Assembly (NCBI GenBank): GCA_905116865.2
Contig: CAJHNH020002535.1
Location: forward strand, 485,117-549,116
DNA length: 64,000 nt
DNA from: Candidula unifasciata
Lineage: Eukaryota; Mollusca; Gastropoda; Stylommatophora; Geomitridae
Reading direction: 5' to 3'
Part shown: positions 35,101 through 46,534 of the stretch, piece after piece
Layout of the letters: every line of letters begins with the position of its first letter
How positions within the stretch are numbered: the stretch's first letter is position 1
Position numbers and translations under genes: made by a program
The notes under the pieces: generated by a model
What the model was told of the DNA's origin: nothing
Databases searched by the model: none
Seen by the model: only the letters and a program-made list of their open reading frames with translations

Positions 35101-36512
35101 TAAATTACTGGTGGTACCGTTAACAAGCTGAAGGTTTTCTTAATTACTTTTGGTACCGTTAACGTTAAACCTAAAGGTGTTCTAAATTACTGGTGGCACC
35201 GTTAACAAGCTGAAGGTGTTCTAAATTACTGGTGGCACCGTTAACAACCTAAAGGTGTTCTAAATTACTGGTGGCACCGTTAACAACCTAAAGGTGTTCT
35301 AAATTACTGGTGGCACCGTTAACAAGCTGAAGGTGTTCTAAATTACTGGTGGCACCGTTAACAAGCTGAAGGTGTTCTAAATTACTGGTGGCACCGTTAA
35401 CAAGCTGAAGGTGTTCTAAATTACTGGTGGCACCGTTAACAAGCTGAAGGTGTTCTAAATTACTGGTGGCACCGTTAACAAGCTGAAGTGTGTTCTAAAT
35501 TACTGGTGGCACCGTTCTAAAGGTGTTCTTAATTACTGGTGGCACCGTTAACAACCTAAAGGTGTTCTAAATTACTGGTGGCACCGTTAACAAAACCTAA
35601 AGGTGTTCTAAATTACTGGTGGCACCGTTAACAACCTAAAGGTGTTCTAAATTACTGGTGGCACCGTTAACAACCTAAAGGTGTTCTAAATTACTGGTGG
35701 CACCGTTAACAATCTAAAGGTGTTCTAAATTACTGGTCTAAATTACCGTTAACAACCTAAAGGTGTTCTAAATTACTGGTGGCACCGTTAACAATCTGAA
35801 GGTGTTCTAAATTACTGGTGGCACCGTTAAACAACCTAACAAGGTGTTCTAAATTACTGGTGGCACCGTTAACAACCTAAAGGTGTTCTAAATTACTGGT
35901 GGCACCGTTAACAACCTAAAGGTGTTCTAAATTACTGGTGGCACCGTTAACAACCTAAAGGTGTTCTAAATTACTGGTGGCACCGTTAACAACCTAAAGG
36001 TGTTCTAAATTACTGGTGGCACCGTTAACAACCTAAAGGTGTTCTAAATTACTGGTGGTACCGTTAACAACCTAAAGGTGTTCTAAATTACTGGTGGCAC
36101 CGTTAACAACCTAAAGGTGTTGTAAATTACTGGTTGTACCGTTAACAACCTAAAGGTGTTCTAAATTACTGGTGGCACCGTTAACAATCTAAAGGTGCTT
36201 TAAATTACTGGTGGCACCGTTAACAACCTATAGGTTCTTTAAATTACCGGTGGTACCGTTAACAACCTAAAGGTGTTCTAAATTACTGGTGGCATCGTTA
36301 ACAACCTAAAGGTGTTCTAAATTACTGGTGGTACCGTTAACAACCTAAAGGTGTTCTAAATTACTAAGGTAACAATCTAAAGGTGTCTAAATTACTGGTG
36401 GCATCGTTAACAACCTAAAGGTGTTCTAAATTACTGGTGGTACCGTTAACAACCTAAAGGTGTTCTAAATTACTGGTTGTACCGTTAACAACCTAAAGGT
36501 GTTCTAAAGGTG
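29190..36512. repeat. 7.3-kb minisatellite of about 39-bp units (around 187 copies)
   Basis: Unit GGTGTTCTAAATTACTGGTG then GTACCGTTAACAACCTAAA, 39 bp. Main variants are GGTACC/GGCACC, AACCTAAAG/AATCTAAAG, and a less common TATCAAGCTGACG or AACAAGCTGAAG form. Stops occur in every frame, so unlike other arrays it makes no long open frame. A long block is duplicated: the variant TGCTGGTACC lies at 29821 and again at 32942, and the order of rare variants matches on both sides of that offset. Unit lengths become irregular after about 34.8 kb, where insertions and partial units accumulate. Confidence 0.97.
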
Positions 36513-36524
36513 TTGGGAGTACTG

Positions 36525-37318
36525 GTGGTCGTGTACAACAACAGTCGGATCTATTGTTCCGTGTACAACAACAGTCGGAAATGTCGGGCCGTGTACAACA
36601 ACAGTCGGAAATGTCGGGCCGTGTACAACAACAGTCGGAAATGTCGGGCCGTGTACAACAACAGTCGGAAATGTCGGGCCGTGTACAACAACAGTCGGAT
36701 CTATTGTTCCGTGTACAACAACAGTCGGAAATGTCGGGCCGTGTACAACAACAGTCGGAAATGTCGGGTCGTGTACAACAAAAGTCGGAGACGTCGGGCC
36801 GTGTACAACAACAGTCGGAAATGTCGGGCCGTGTACAACAAAAGTCGGAAATGTCGGGTCGTGTACAACAAAAGTCGGAGACGTCGGGCCGTGTACAACA
36901 ACAGTCAGAACTATGGGGCCGTGTACAACAACAGTCGGATCTATTGTTCCGTGTACAACAACAGTCGGAAATGTCGGGCCGTGTACAACAACAGTCGGAA
37001 ATGTCGGGCCGTGTACAACAACAGTCGGAAATGTCGGGCCGTGTACAACAACAGTCGGAAATGTCGGGCCGTGTACAACAACAGTCGGATCTATTGTTCC
37101 GTGTACAACAACAGTCGGAAATGTCGGGCCGTGTACAACAACAGTCGGAAATGTCGGGTCGTGTACAACAAAAGTCGGAGACGTCGGGCCGTGTACAACA
37201 ACAGTCGGAAATGTCGGGCCGTGTACAACAAAAGTCGGAAATGTCGGGTCGTGTACAACAAAAGTCGGAGACGTCGGGCCGTGTACAACAACAGTCGGAA
37301 CTATGGGGCCGTGTACAG
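36525..37318. repeat. 30-bp minisatellite, about 26 copies, two 390-bp higher-order blocks
   Basis: Unit CGTGTACAACAACAGTCGGA plus AATGTCGGGC, 30 bp. Variants GGATCTATTGTTC, GGAGACGTCGGGC and GAACTATGGGGC mark positions in a 13-unit (390-bp) higher-order repeat present twice. Because 30 is divisible by three, both strands are open: about 300 codons with periodic CCCTRPDISD (minus) or VQQQSEMSGR (plus). Confidence 0.96.
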
Positions 37319-37694
37319 CAGTGCAATGGGTAGAAAGAAGTGGCCTGATAAGTTAAAAACCGCCTGCCAGTTATTATCCCCAGCACACAAGTGTGGATTG
37401 GTTTACTAAACATGACCAGCATCGTCTACAGAACAACAAAAACAACAACAAAACATGGCTGTCAAGGAATCAGATCGTTTAACTCACACAGCCCACAGTG
37501 GAATACTTTCAGTTGTCAACACAGTCCCTAATGGCCACATCAACAGTCAGTAGAGGTCGTAACAGAGTGAATCATTAGTTGTGGAATGCTTGCCAACATC
37601 CGTGAAAAGACTTATGTACAACAACAATCAATACGTCTGTGACCAAGACTAGTTGCCTGGTGTCTCTCATGCATGACTGACTGCCAGCACTGGC
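37319..37694. other. Unique sequence, no gene seen
   Basis: No recognisable gene. Short AACAACAAA runs near 37432. Confidence 0.4.
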
Positions 37695-37856
37695 TCGACC
37701 GACCAACCGGTGACAACATACACACGGGGTCTTGATAGTGTTGCTGGCTAGACCAACCAACCGGTGACAACATACACACGGGGTCTTGATAGTGTTGCTG
37801 GCTAGACCAACCAACCGGTGACAACATTCACACGGGGTCTTGATAGTGTTGCTGTT
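37695..37856. repeat. 54-bp tandem repeat, 3 copies
   Basis: ACCGGTGACAACATACACAC and GGGGTCTTGATAGTG recur at 37706, 37760 and 37814. Confidence 0.92.
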
Positions 37857-38450
37857 TTTGTGTCAGACATTTAAAGATGTCAGTCCAAGGACAGTCCAGC
37901 CTTCTATTGAAGCCAGCTGGTATGACATATCATTCCACCATAGTGATTAGTGACGACTCTCCCCACGGCACCAAGGACAAACACGTAGGATTGTCGATCT
38001 CCTCCACTTTAGTTCCACAATCGTTGAACAACTGACCAATCTTCGTCTGTGCTCATTAATTAAACGTCTGGTGCCTTTAGTGGAATGTCCACGTATTGCT
38101 GCTGCAGGATACCCAACAGACTGGACACGGATACCGAGCGAGTCATACCCGTCTTTGAATACGTTTTCGTGACGTGGATCTGGCAGCTGGCATTGATGAC
38201 AACACTCCTGCCCGTACCGGATCTGTCACAGTAACCCTATGTGTAGCTAGGTAATTTGCATGTTTCATGTCTTAAACACCTGTGTGGTCCGTACAAAGAT
38301 ATAAGTTAGACAAAACTTTTGCGATAGGAATAATGAGACAACCCATTTTCTAAAAAAGCTGGGCTAAATTTTCTCCAGCAAATTTACTGAGTGACTTAGT
38401 AGGCACACACTTGTCCAGTCTTGAGTAGCCAGCCATGGCAATGCCCTTGT
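37857..38450. other. Unique sequence, no gene seen
   Basis: No long open frame and no repeat structure. Confidence 0.4.
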
Positions 38451-38451
38451 T

Positions 38452-38740
38452 ACATCTATGGGCTGCTTGTTGTAACGCAGACATTGTTACATCTATGGGC
38501 TTCAATGTGTGGCTGCTTGTTGTAACGCAGACATTGTTACAGCTATGGGCTTCAATGTGAGGCTGCTTGTTGTAACGCAGACATTGTTACATCTATGGGC
38601 TTCAATGTGAGGCTGCTTGTTGTAACGCAGACATTGTTACATCAATGGGGTCCAGTGTGAGGCTGCTTGTTGTAACGCAGACATTGTTACATCTATGGGC
38701 TTCAATGTGAGGCTGCTTGTTGTAACGCATACAGTGTTAG
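38452..38740. repeat. 50-60 bp tandem repeat, about 6 copies
   Basis: TGTAACGCAGACATTGTTAC and GGCTTCAATGTGAGGCTGC recur, mostly at 50-bp spacing (38471, 38521, 38571). Confidence 0.9.
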
Positions 38741-38759
38741 ATCAACGGTAGCATTTACG

Positions 38760-38816
38760 GAAGGGGTGGGCGGGGGGGGGGGGTGGGGGAGGAAAAAAAA
38801 AAGGGGGGGTGAGGCG
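38760..38816. repeat. G-rich tract
   Basis: Runs of 11, 5 and 7 G separated by T, A or A9. Candidate G-quadruplex sequence on the plus strand. Confidence 0.8.
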
Positions 38817-38859
38817 TTAAAGAACTGCAGGAAATTATAGACATTGTGGTCGTTTAAAA

Positions 38860-39510
38860 TGAAAGAATGGGCCTCAGTTTGAATAATGGAAAGACAGAAG
38901 TAATGGTGGTACCAAAGACAAGAATTATTCCTAAATGTGTAATAAAAGTCAATGGTGTTTTTTTGAGACACGTTCAGAAATGTAGTTACCTAGGCACACA
39001 GATAACATCATATGCAAGAGATGACAAACATAATAGGACAGACACAAATTTATTTTACAAAATGAAGAACAAGAAAAAAGGAATCTTGTTTGCTACTTAC
39101 ATGCAGTTTTCACATATGGCTGTGAATCCTGGACAATCGGTAGGCAGGCCAAACAATTTATTGAGGCCTCAGAGATGTGGTTTTAGGAAAGATTGCTTAA
39201 AATTCCTTGGACAGCCAAAAAGAACAACCAAGAGGTTTTGAAAGAGGCGGGAGCCCGAAGGCAACTTATCACAGACATCAGATGAGACAGTCATCATTTT
39301 GCAACCATGTTATGAGAAAAGGGAAAATAGAACATGTTGTGACCACTGGAAAGATCTGTGGAAGGAGGGATAGAGGAAGATAGCGAGAGAAAATTTTTGT
39401 CAGTCTTGTTGCATGACATAGAGGTGTGTCGGCACACGAACTAATACATGCTGCAGGAGATTGCAGATTGTGGAGAGGCATGATCGCCCGCGCTAGTGAT
39501 GATGATGAGT
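38860..39510 (+). mobile_element. RTE-like LINE 3' region (RT thumb to C-terminus)
   Basis: The plus-strand frame at 38867-39241 encodes GLSLNNGKTEVMVVPK, IKVNGVFLRHVQKCSYLG and KMKNKKKGILFATYM. This is the segment that follows the FADD motif in RTE-type LINEs (GL..N..KTE, then VQ.F.YLG). After a frame change the translation resumes with AGARRQLITDIR, NHVMRKGKIEHVV and TTGKICGRRDRGR, then a TAG. The 3' end is GATGATGATGAG at about 39497-39508, the simple tail typical of RTE elements. Frameshifts and stops make it defective. The upstream RT is missing; a G tract and a 50-bp array lie directly 5'. It is related to the minus-strand relic at 20580-23285. Confidence 0.85.
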
Positions 39511-39591
39511 AAAAGAGTTAGTTCCCTTAGCAAATTTGTCTTTGCACTTGAATTTGAGAAATGAAGACAAAAAGACAGCTTACCTCTGTGT

Positions 39592-40100
39592 TGGATGTGT
39601 CGCTAATCTTGTGCCAACGACACAGGGCACTACACAGTGTGGGTCTCTAATCTTGTGCCAACGACACAGGGCACTACACAGTGTGGGTCTCTAATCTTGT
39701 GCCAACGACACAGGGCACTACACAGTGTGGGTCTCTAATCTTGTGCCAACGACACAGGGCACTACACAGTGTGGGTCTCTAATCTTGTGCCAACGACACA
39801 GGGCACTACACAGTGTGGGTCTCTAATCTTGTGCCAACGACACAGGGCACTACACAGTGTGGGTCTCTAATCTTGTGCCAACGACACAGGGCACTACACA
39901 GTGTGGGTCACTAATCTTGTGCCCACGACACAGGGCACCACACAGCGTGGGTCTCTAATCTTGTGCCAACGACACATGGCACCACACAGCGTGGGTCTCT
40001 AATCTTGTGCCAACGACACAGGGCACCACACAGCGTGGGTCTCTAATCTTGTGCCAACGACACAAGGCACAACACAGCGTGGGTCACTAATCATGTGCCA
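39592..40100. repeat. 44-bp minisatellite, about 11 copies
   Basis: Unit CTAATCTTGTGCCAACGACA, CAGGGCACTACAC and AGTGTGGGTCT, period 44 bp. The first seven copies are almost identical; the last four share ACCACACAGCG. Confidence 0.95.
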
Positions 40101-40425
40101 ACAAAAGTACACATCAGCCACGGAGGCAGCCCTGTAAGACAGTCTGTTGGACACGTGTAGGTATTGAGAACACTGTCCGGTTCAGGACGTACACCTAGGT
40201 AAGTGTTAACCTCTTGTTAATTAGCGAAGCTTGCAAATACAGATGGCAGCCGTTCAACGAGGGTATGAAATTGAGATCACGCCAATAGAAAGATAGTATG
40301 AAGTTTGACACAGCACGGTATCCACAGTGTGGAAATAGAAGAGACAACACCAACTGACATTAGGGAGAGATCTGACAGTAAAACAACATAAGTACCAAGT
40401 TAAAAGTAAACAAACATCAACAAAT
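40101..40425. other. Unique sequence, no gene seen
   Basis: No recognisable feature. Confidence 0.4.
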
Positions 40426-40427
40426 AT

Positions 40428-41518
40428 TGAAACAGCAAGCAAACATAACCAACATAATGAAAAATCAAACGAACATTACCACCATATTAAAACAGCAAAC
40501 AAAAGCTAACAACATACTGAAACAGCAAACAAACATTACCAACATACTGAAACAGCAAACCAACTTTAAAAACGTACTGAAACAGCAAACCAACACTAAA
40601 AACCTACTGATGCAGCAAAGAAACAGTAACAACATACTAAAACAGCTAACAAACATTACCAACATACTAAAACAGCAAACCAACACTAAAAACGTACTGA
40701 CACTGCAAACAAACATTAAAATATACTAAAACAGCAAACAAAGATTAACAACATAGTGAAACAGCAAACACACATTAACAACATGCTAAAACAGCAAATA
40801 AACATTAACAACGTGCTGAAACAGCAAACCAACATTAACAACATACTAAAACAGCAAACAAACATTACCAACATACTGAAACAGCAAACCAACTTTAAAA
40901 ACGTACTGAAACAGCAAACCAACACTAAAAACCTACTGATGCAGCAAAGAAACAGTAACAACATACTAAAACAGCTAACAAACATTACCAACATACTAAA
41001 ACAGCAAACCAACACTAAAAACGTACTGACACTGCAAACAAACATTAAAACATACTAAAACAGCAAACAAAGATTAACAACATAGTGAAACAGCAAACAC
41101 ACATTAACAACATGCTAAAACAGCAAATAAACATTAACAACATACTAAAACAGCAAACAAACACTAACAACATACTAAAACAGCACCCAAAAAAAAACAC
41201 TAACAACATACTAAAACAGCTAACAAACACTAAAAACATACTAAAACAGCAAACAAACAAACAACAACAACATACTGACACAACAAACCAACATTACCAA
41301 CATACTGAAACAACAAACCAACATTAACAACATACTGAAACAACAAACCAACATTACCAACATACTGAAAGAACAAACCAACATTAACAACATCCTGAAC
41401 CAGCAAACAAACAAACAACAACATACTAAAACAGCAAACAAACAAACAACAACATACTAAAACAGCAAACAAACAAACAACAACATACTAAAGCAGCAAA
41501 CAAACATTAACAATATAC
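40428..41518. repeat. 30-bp minisatellite with a 329-bp duplication
   Basis: Unit AAACAGCAAACCAACATTAA plus CAACATACTG, 30 bp. The block that ends at 40716 recurs ending at 41045 with the same variant order, including CTACTGATGCAGCAAAG, an offset of 329 bp. The in-frame period gives Asn/Gln-rich (plus) and Cys/Phe-rich (minus) spurious proteins. The right third gains AAACAAAC insertions. Confidence 0.95.
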
Positions 41519-41941
41519 TAAACAACCTCCTTACCTCACATTTCTGCTGCTGACATCGGCTTATAACAAACCACTGAATCCCAGGTGACCAGGCCGTCTG
41601 ACCATATCTGACCGAATATACGGAAATCATTGATCACAAATTGCAATTTTTTCATATAAAGTGAATATCTTCACCAAAAATTGCAATTGATACCATGTAA
41701 AGTTAATGTCTTTAGCAAATATTGCAGTTTGTGCCATGGTACATATATTTTTGCACAACTGTAGCATTTTGTACGGTGTAACACTATGTCTCTCCCCCAC
41801 CCCACCCCTACTCCCAAAGTATACAATATAAAGTATTTTAAATTACGTCAGGATTTGGTCGAGACAGAGGGGTCGGCGCTATGTTTTTTGCACACTCCTG
41901 CACAAGTTGTTTTCTGTCATTGCCTTTCACAAATGGTAGGT
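41519..41941. other. AT-rich unique sequence
   Basis: Three loose copies of an AATTGCAATTT..ATA..TTAATGTCTT phrase near 41640-41740. No gene. Confidence 0.4.
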
Positions 41942-42160
41942 CAAACCCAGTGCTGACATGCAACAGTCCATTTCTGCACTCAGATATGTTAATTTTGCGA
42001 AACTATATAACTGAACCCAGTGTTGACATGCAAAAGTCCATTTCTGCAGACAGATATGTTAATTTTGCGAAACTATATAACTGAACCCAGTGCTGACATG
42101 CAACAGTCCATTTCTGCAGTCAGATATGTTAATTTTGCGAAACTATATAACTGAACCCAG
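41942..42160. repeat. 70-bp tandem repeat, 3 copies
   Basis: AACCCAGTGCTGACATGCAA, CAGATATGTTAATTTTGCG and AACTATATAACTG recur at 41944, 42014 and 42084. A truncated fourth start is at 42154. Confidence 0.93.
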
Positions 42161-42460
42161 GTTCGGCAGCAGACGACATTCTGGGTGCATGATACAGCTC
42201 AGATATTGTTAAGCAAATGAGCATTCAATGGGTTGTGTCTTCAGTAGCTCAGGGTCGTTCTGATTTCACAGGTAACTTTGCCGACATTCGTGTCAGGCTG
42301 GGTCAGGCCATGCGGACTCAATTCAGAGGCCCGAGATTCTACATCCATGGTGACATGTGCACAGGAAAGTCAGGTCTTACGTAATATGATTTTGTTCTGT
42401 AGCTTTGTGGCAGTTAAGACGAACACTTGAAAGAGTGCCAACCGGAGCTGTCATATAACG
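42161..42460. other. Unique sequence, no gene supported
   Basis: Higher GC than its neighbours and apparently single copy. There is no convincing exon, although splice-like AG and GT dinucleotides occur. Confidence 0.35.
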
Positions 42461-42462
42461 CG

Positions 42463-42560
42463 TAAAGACAGTTATCTCCCGTCTAAAGACAGTTATCTCC
42501 CGTCTAAAGACAGTTATCTCCCGTCTAAAGACAGATATCTCCCGTCTAAAGACAGTTATT
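42463..42560. repeat. 21-bp tandem repeat, about 5 copies
   Basis: Unit TCTAAAGACAGTTATCTCCC plus G. Confidence 0.93.
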
Positions 42561-42574
42561 TACTGATTGCAGAC

Positions 42575-44558
42575 AGTTATGTCTGTGCATTCTCTATCTA
42601 TCTCAGTGATCTGTGACAGAATTCAGTGATAATCCCTGATGGCTGCGCGCATTCTCTATCTATCTCAGTGATCTGTGACAGAATTCAGTGATAATCCCTG
42701 ATGGCTGTGTGCATTCTCTATCTATCTCAGTGATCTGTGACAGAATTCGGTGATAATCCCTGATGGCTGTGTGCATTCTATATCTATCTCAGTGATCTGT
42801 GACAGAACCTAGTGGTATGCCCTGACGGCTGTGTGCATTCTCTATCTATCTCAGTGATCTGTGACATAATTCAGTGGTATGCCCTGACGGCTGTGTGCAT
42901 TCTCTATCTATCTCAGTGATCTGTGACAGAATTCAGTGGATAATCCCTGATGGCTGTGTGCATTGCATTCACATATCTATCTCAGTGATCTGTGACAGAA
43001 CCTAGTGATCTGGTATATGCCCTGACGGCTGTGTGCATTCTCTATCTATCTCAGTGATCTGTGACATAATTCAGTGGTATGCCCTGACGGCTGTGTGCAT
43101 TCTCTATCTATCTCAGTGATCTGTGACAGAATTCAGTGGTATGCCCTGACGGCTGTGTGCATTCTCTATCTATCACAGTAATCTGTGACAGAATTCAGTG
43201 GTATGCCCTGACGGCTGTGTGCATTCTCTATCTATCTCAGTGATCTGTGACAGAATTCAGTGGTATGCCCTGACGGCTGTGTGCTTTCTCTATCTATCTC
43301 AGTGATCTGTGACAGAATTCAGTGGTATGACCTGACGGCTGTGTGCATTTTCTATCTATCTCAGTGATCTGTGACATAATTCAGTGGTATGCCCTGAAGG
43401 CTGTGTGCATTCTCTATCTATCTCAGTAATCTGTGACAGAATTCAGTGGTATGCCCTGACGGCTGTGTGCATTCTCTATCTATCTCAGTGATCTGTGACA
43501 GAATTCAGGGGTATGCCCAGACGGCTGTGTGCATTCTCTGTCTATCTCAGTGATCTGTGACAGAATTCAGTGGTATGCCCTGACGGCTGTGTGCATTCTC
43601 TATCTATCTCAGTGATCTGTGACATAATTCAGTGGTATGCTCTGACGGCTGTGTGCATTCTCTATCTATCTCAGTGATCTGTGACAGAATTCATTGGTAT
43701 GCCCTGACGGCTGTGTGCATTCTCTATCTATCTCAGTGATCTGTGACAGAATTCGGTGATAATCCCTGATGGCTGTGTGCATTCTATATCTATCTCAGTG
43801 ATCTGTGACAGAACCTAGTGGTATGCCCTGACGGCTGTGTGCATTCTCTATCTATCTCAGTGATCTGTGACATAATTCAGTGGTATGCCCTGACGGCTGT
43901 GTGCATTCTCTATCTATCTCAGTGATCTGTGACAGAATTCAGTGGTATGCCCTGACGGCTGTGTGCATTCTCTATCTATCACAGTGATCTGTGACAGAAT
44001 TCAGTGGTATGCCCTGACGGCTGTGTGCTTTCTCTATCTATCTCAGTGATCTGTGACAGAATTCAGTGGTATGACCTGACGGCTGTGTGCATTTTCTATC
44101 TATCTCAGTGATCTGTGACAGAATTCAGTGGTATGACCTGACGGCTGTGTGCATTTTCTATCTATCTCAGTGATCTGTGACATAATTCAGTGGTATGCCC
44201 TGAAGGCTGTGTGCATTCTCTATCTATCTCAGTGATCTGTGACAGAATTCAGTGGTATGCCCTGACGGCTGAGTGCATTCTCTATCTATCTCAGTGATCT
44301 GTGACAGAATTCAGTGGTATGCCCTGACGGCTGTGTGCATTCTCTATCTATCTCAGTGATCTGTGACAGAATTCAGTGGTGTGCCCTGACGGCTGTGTGT
44401 TCTCTATCTATGACGTGCTGTGTGCCAGAATTCATTGGTGTGCCCTGACGGCTGTGTGCATTCTCTATCGGCTCAGTGATCTGTGACAGAATTTGTGGTA
44501 TACTGACGGCTGTGTGCATTCTCTATCTATCTCAGTGATCTGTGACAGAATTCAGTGG
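42575..44558. repeat. 62-bp minisatellite, about 33 copies
   Basis: Unit CAGTGATCTGTGACAGAATT, CAGTGGTATGCCCTGACGGC and TGTGTGCATTCTCTATCTATCT. A rare run of variants (AATTCGGTGATAATCCC followed by AGAACCTAGTGG) occurs at 42743 and again at 43749, showing a duplicated block with an offset of about 1006 bp. Both ends are degenerate. Confidence 0.95.
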
Positions 44559-44642
44559 TGTGCCCTGACGGCTGTGTGCCCTGACGGCTGTGTGCCCTGA
44601 CGGCTGTGTGCCCTGACGGCTGTGTGTTCTGACGGCTGTGTT
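44559..44642. repeat. 15-bp tandem repeat derived from the 62-bp unit
   Basis: TGCCCTGACGGCTGTG, a sub-segment of the neighbouring 62-bp unit, is itself repeated about five times in a row. Confidence 0.9.
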
Positions 44643-44664
44643 TGGTGAGATACTGGCAATGCAA

Positions 44665-45552
44665 CAGATTATGAAGTCACAGACATAGATCATGAAGTCA
44701 CAGACACAGATCATGAAGTCACAGACACAGATCATGAAGTCACAGACACAGATCATGAAGTCACAGACACAGATCATGAAGTCACAGACACAGATCATGA
44801 AGTCACAGACACAGATCATGAAGTCACAGACACAGATCATGAAGTCACAGACACAGATCATGGAGTCACAGACACAGAATATGAAGTCACAGACACAGAT
44901 CATGAGGTCACAGACACAGATCATGAAGTCACAGACACAGATCATAAAGTCACAGACACAGATCATGAAGTCACAGACACAGATCATGAAGTCACAGACA
45001 CAGATCATGAAGTCACAGACACAGATCATGAAGTCACAGACAGAGATCATGAAGTCACAGACACAGATCATGAAGTCACAGACACAGATCATGAAGTCGC
45101 AGACACAGATCATGAAGTCACAGACAGAGATCATTAAGTCACAGACACAAATCATGAAGTCACAGACACAGATCATGAAGTCACAGACACAGATCATGAA
45201 GTCACAGACACAAATCATGAAGTCGCAGACACAGATCATGAAGTCACAGACACAGATCATGAAGTCACAGACACAGATCATGAAGTCACAGACACAGATC
45301 ATGAAGTCACAGACACAGATCATGAAGTCACAGACACAAATCATGAAGTCGCAGACACAGATCATGAAGTCACAGACACAGATCATGAAGTCACAGACAC
45401 AGATCATGAAGTCACAGACACAGATCATAAAATCACAGACACAAATCATGAAGTCGCAGACACAGATCATGAAGTCGCAGACACAGATCATGAAGTCACA
45501 GACACAGATCATGAAGTCACAGACACAGATCATGAAGTCACAGACACATATT
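44665..45552. repeat. 21-bp minisatellite, about 42 copies
   Basis: Unit ATGAAGTCACAGACACAGATC, exactly 21 bp and very uniform. It encodes MKSQTQI heptads on the plus strand and MICVCDF heptads on the minus strand, so frames of over 330 codons arise. The unit contains its own ATG on both strands. I treat both as array artefacts. Confidence 0.96.
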
Positions 45553-46400
45553 ATGAGTGACCGTTCTCAAGTATGCAGATTCGTTACTTTCGACCCCACT
45601 ACAGTCGAGACGCTTCCATTAATTCACTTTTCCGCGGCCCGAATGCAGCAGATACTTATACTATGCTTAGACAACAATGGACACGATAATATATGCACTT
45701 AACCATATCTTTTCCTCCCATCACATGTGTATTGTAAACCTGACTTTACCTCCCCTAGCCCGTGTGTATTGTATACGTAGATTGTACATTGAAATGAAAG
45801 CATTGATAGTCGGTAATGAAACTAAGAGGCTAGTCATGAACATCTCAGTCAGCGGCAGATACAACAACACAATCTTCTGTTATCGGCCGATAATAATAAC
45901 AGGTGATAGCAGAAATGAAATAGAAACCAAGAAGAGAATACAGGTTAAATGCTAAAATTTGCTTATCAGAATTAAAAGAAAAACTTGTAGAGGATGGATG
46001 AATCGAAAAATGGTATCACTGCACTCGGGACATCCCCACACGTGCCCCGTCTCCTTGAGTTGCCAGGGAAAAGCCAGTGCTGGAGATGTACTGTTGTCAG
46101 TCTCCACTGTGAAGTATTTGATAGTTTTGTCTCTGACCTCAATCAGTGAGATCTGCGTTAGAAGTCTCTGAGCTGTCATATAAAAATTGTTGTCCTGTTC
46201 TTGTTGTTGTTCGTCGATCACAAGTGATGAGGACGACACTTTATTTCATTAGTCATGAGACTATAGTTGATTGTCTGTGAGCCCGGGGGTGACTCACAAG
46301 CCAAGTACGGACCTGGAAGGATCTAGGACAATAAGGGAGGGAACAGCGTCAGTAGGAAAGGGCCCGTTATACAGGTCTTTCTAGCCTGTCTTCGCTGTTC
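45553..46400. other. Unique sequence, no gene supported
   Basis: Two overlapping frames (plus 45677-45955 and minus 45952-46239) lack recognisable motifs. The minus frame contains AFPWQLKETGHVWGCPEC, which looks protein-like, but I cannot assign it. Confidence 0.35.
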
Positions 46401-46534
46401 AGCTGCCCTTTTTCTAGATGCCTGGCAAGTTGCCGCGCCTCTTTGTCGGTGATCATCAGTCCTGTCTTGTGCAGCAGTCTCCCAGGTGTTAGGTATTACC
46501 TGTACTCTGTTAGCTTGATCGGAAACTTCAAGCA

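Noticed and set aside
36493..37422. 309-codon Cys-rich protein (CCCTRPDISD repeats), metallothionein- or keratin-associated-like
   Set aside because: A 30-bp array; the plus strand is equally open, and no signal peptide or flanking conserved sequence.
44692..45702. 336-codon MKSQTQI repeat protein
   Set aside because: A 21-bp period keeps frames open automatically. The opposite strand is also open for 333 codons, and no unique flanking domain is seen.
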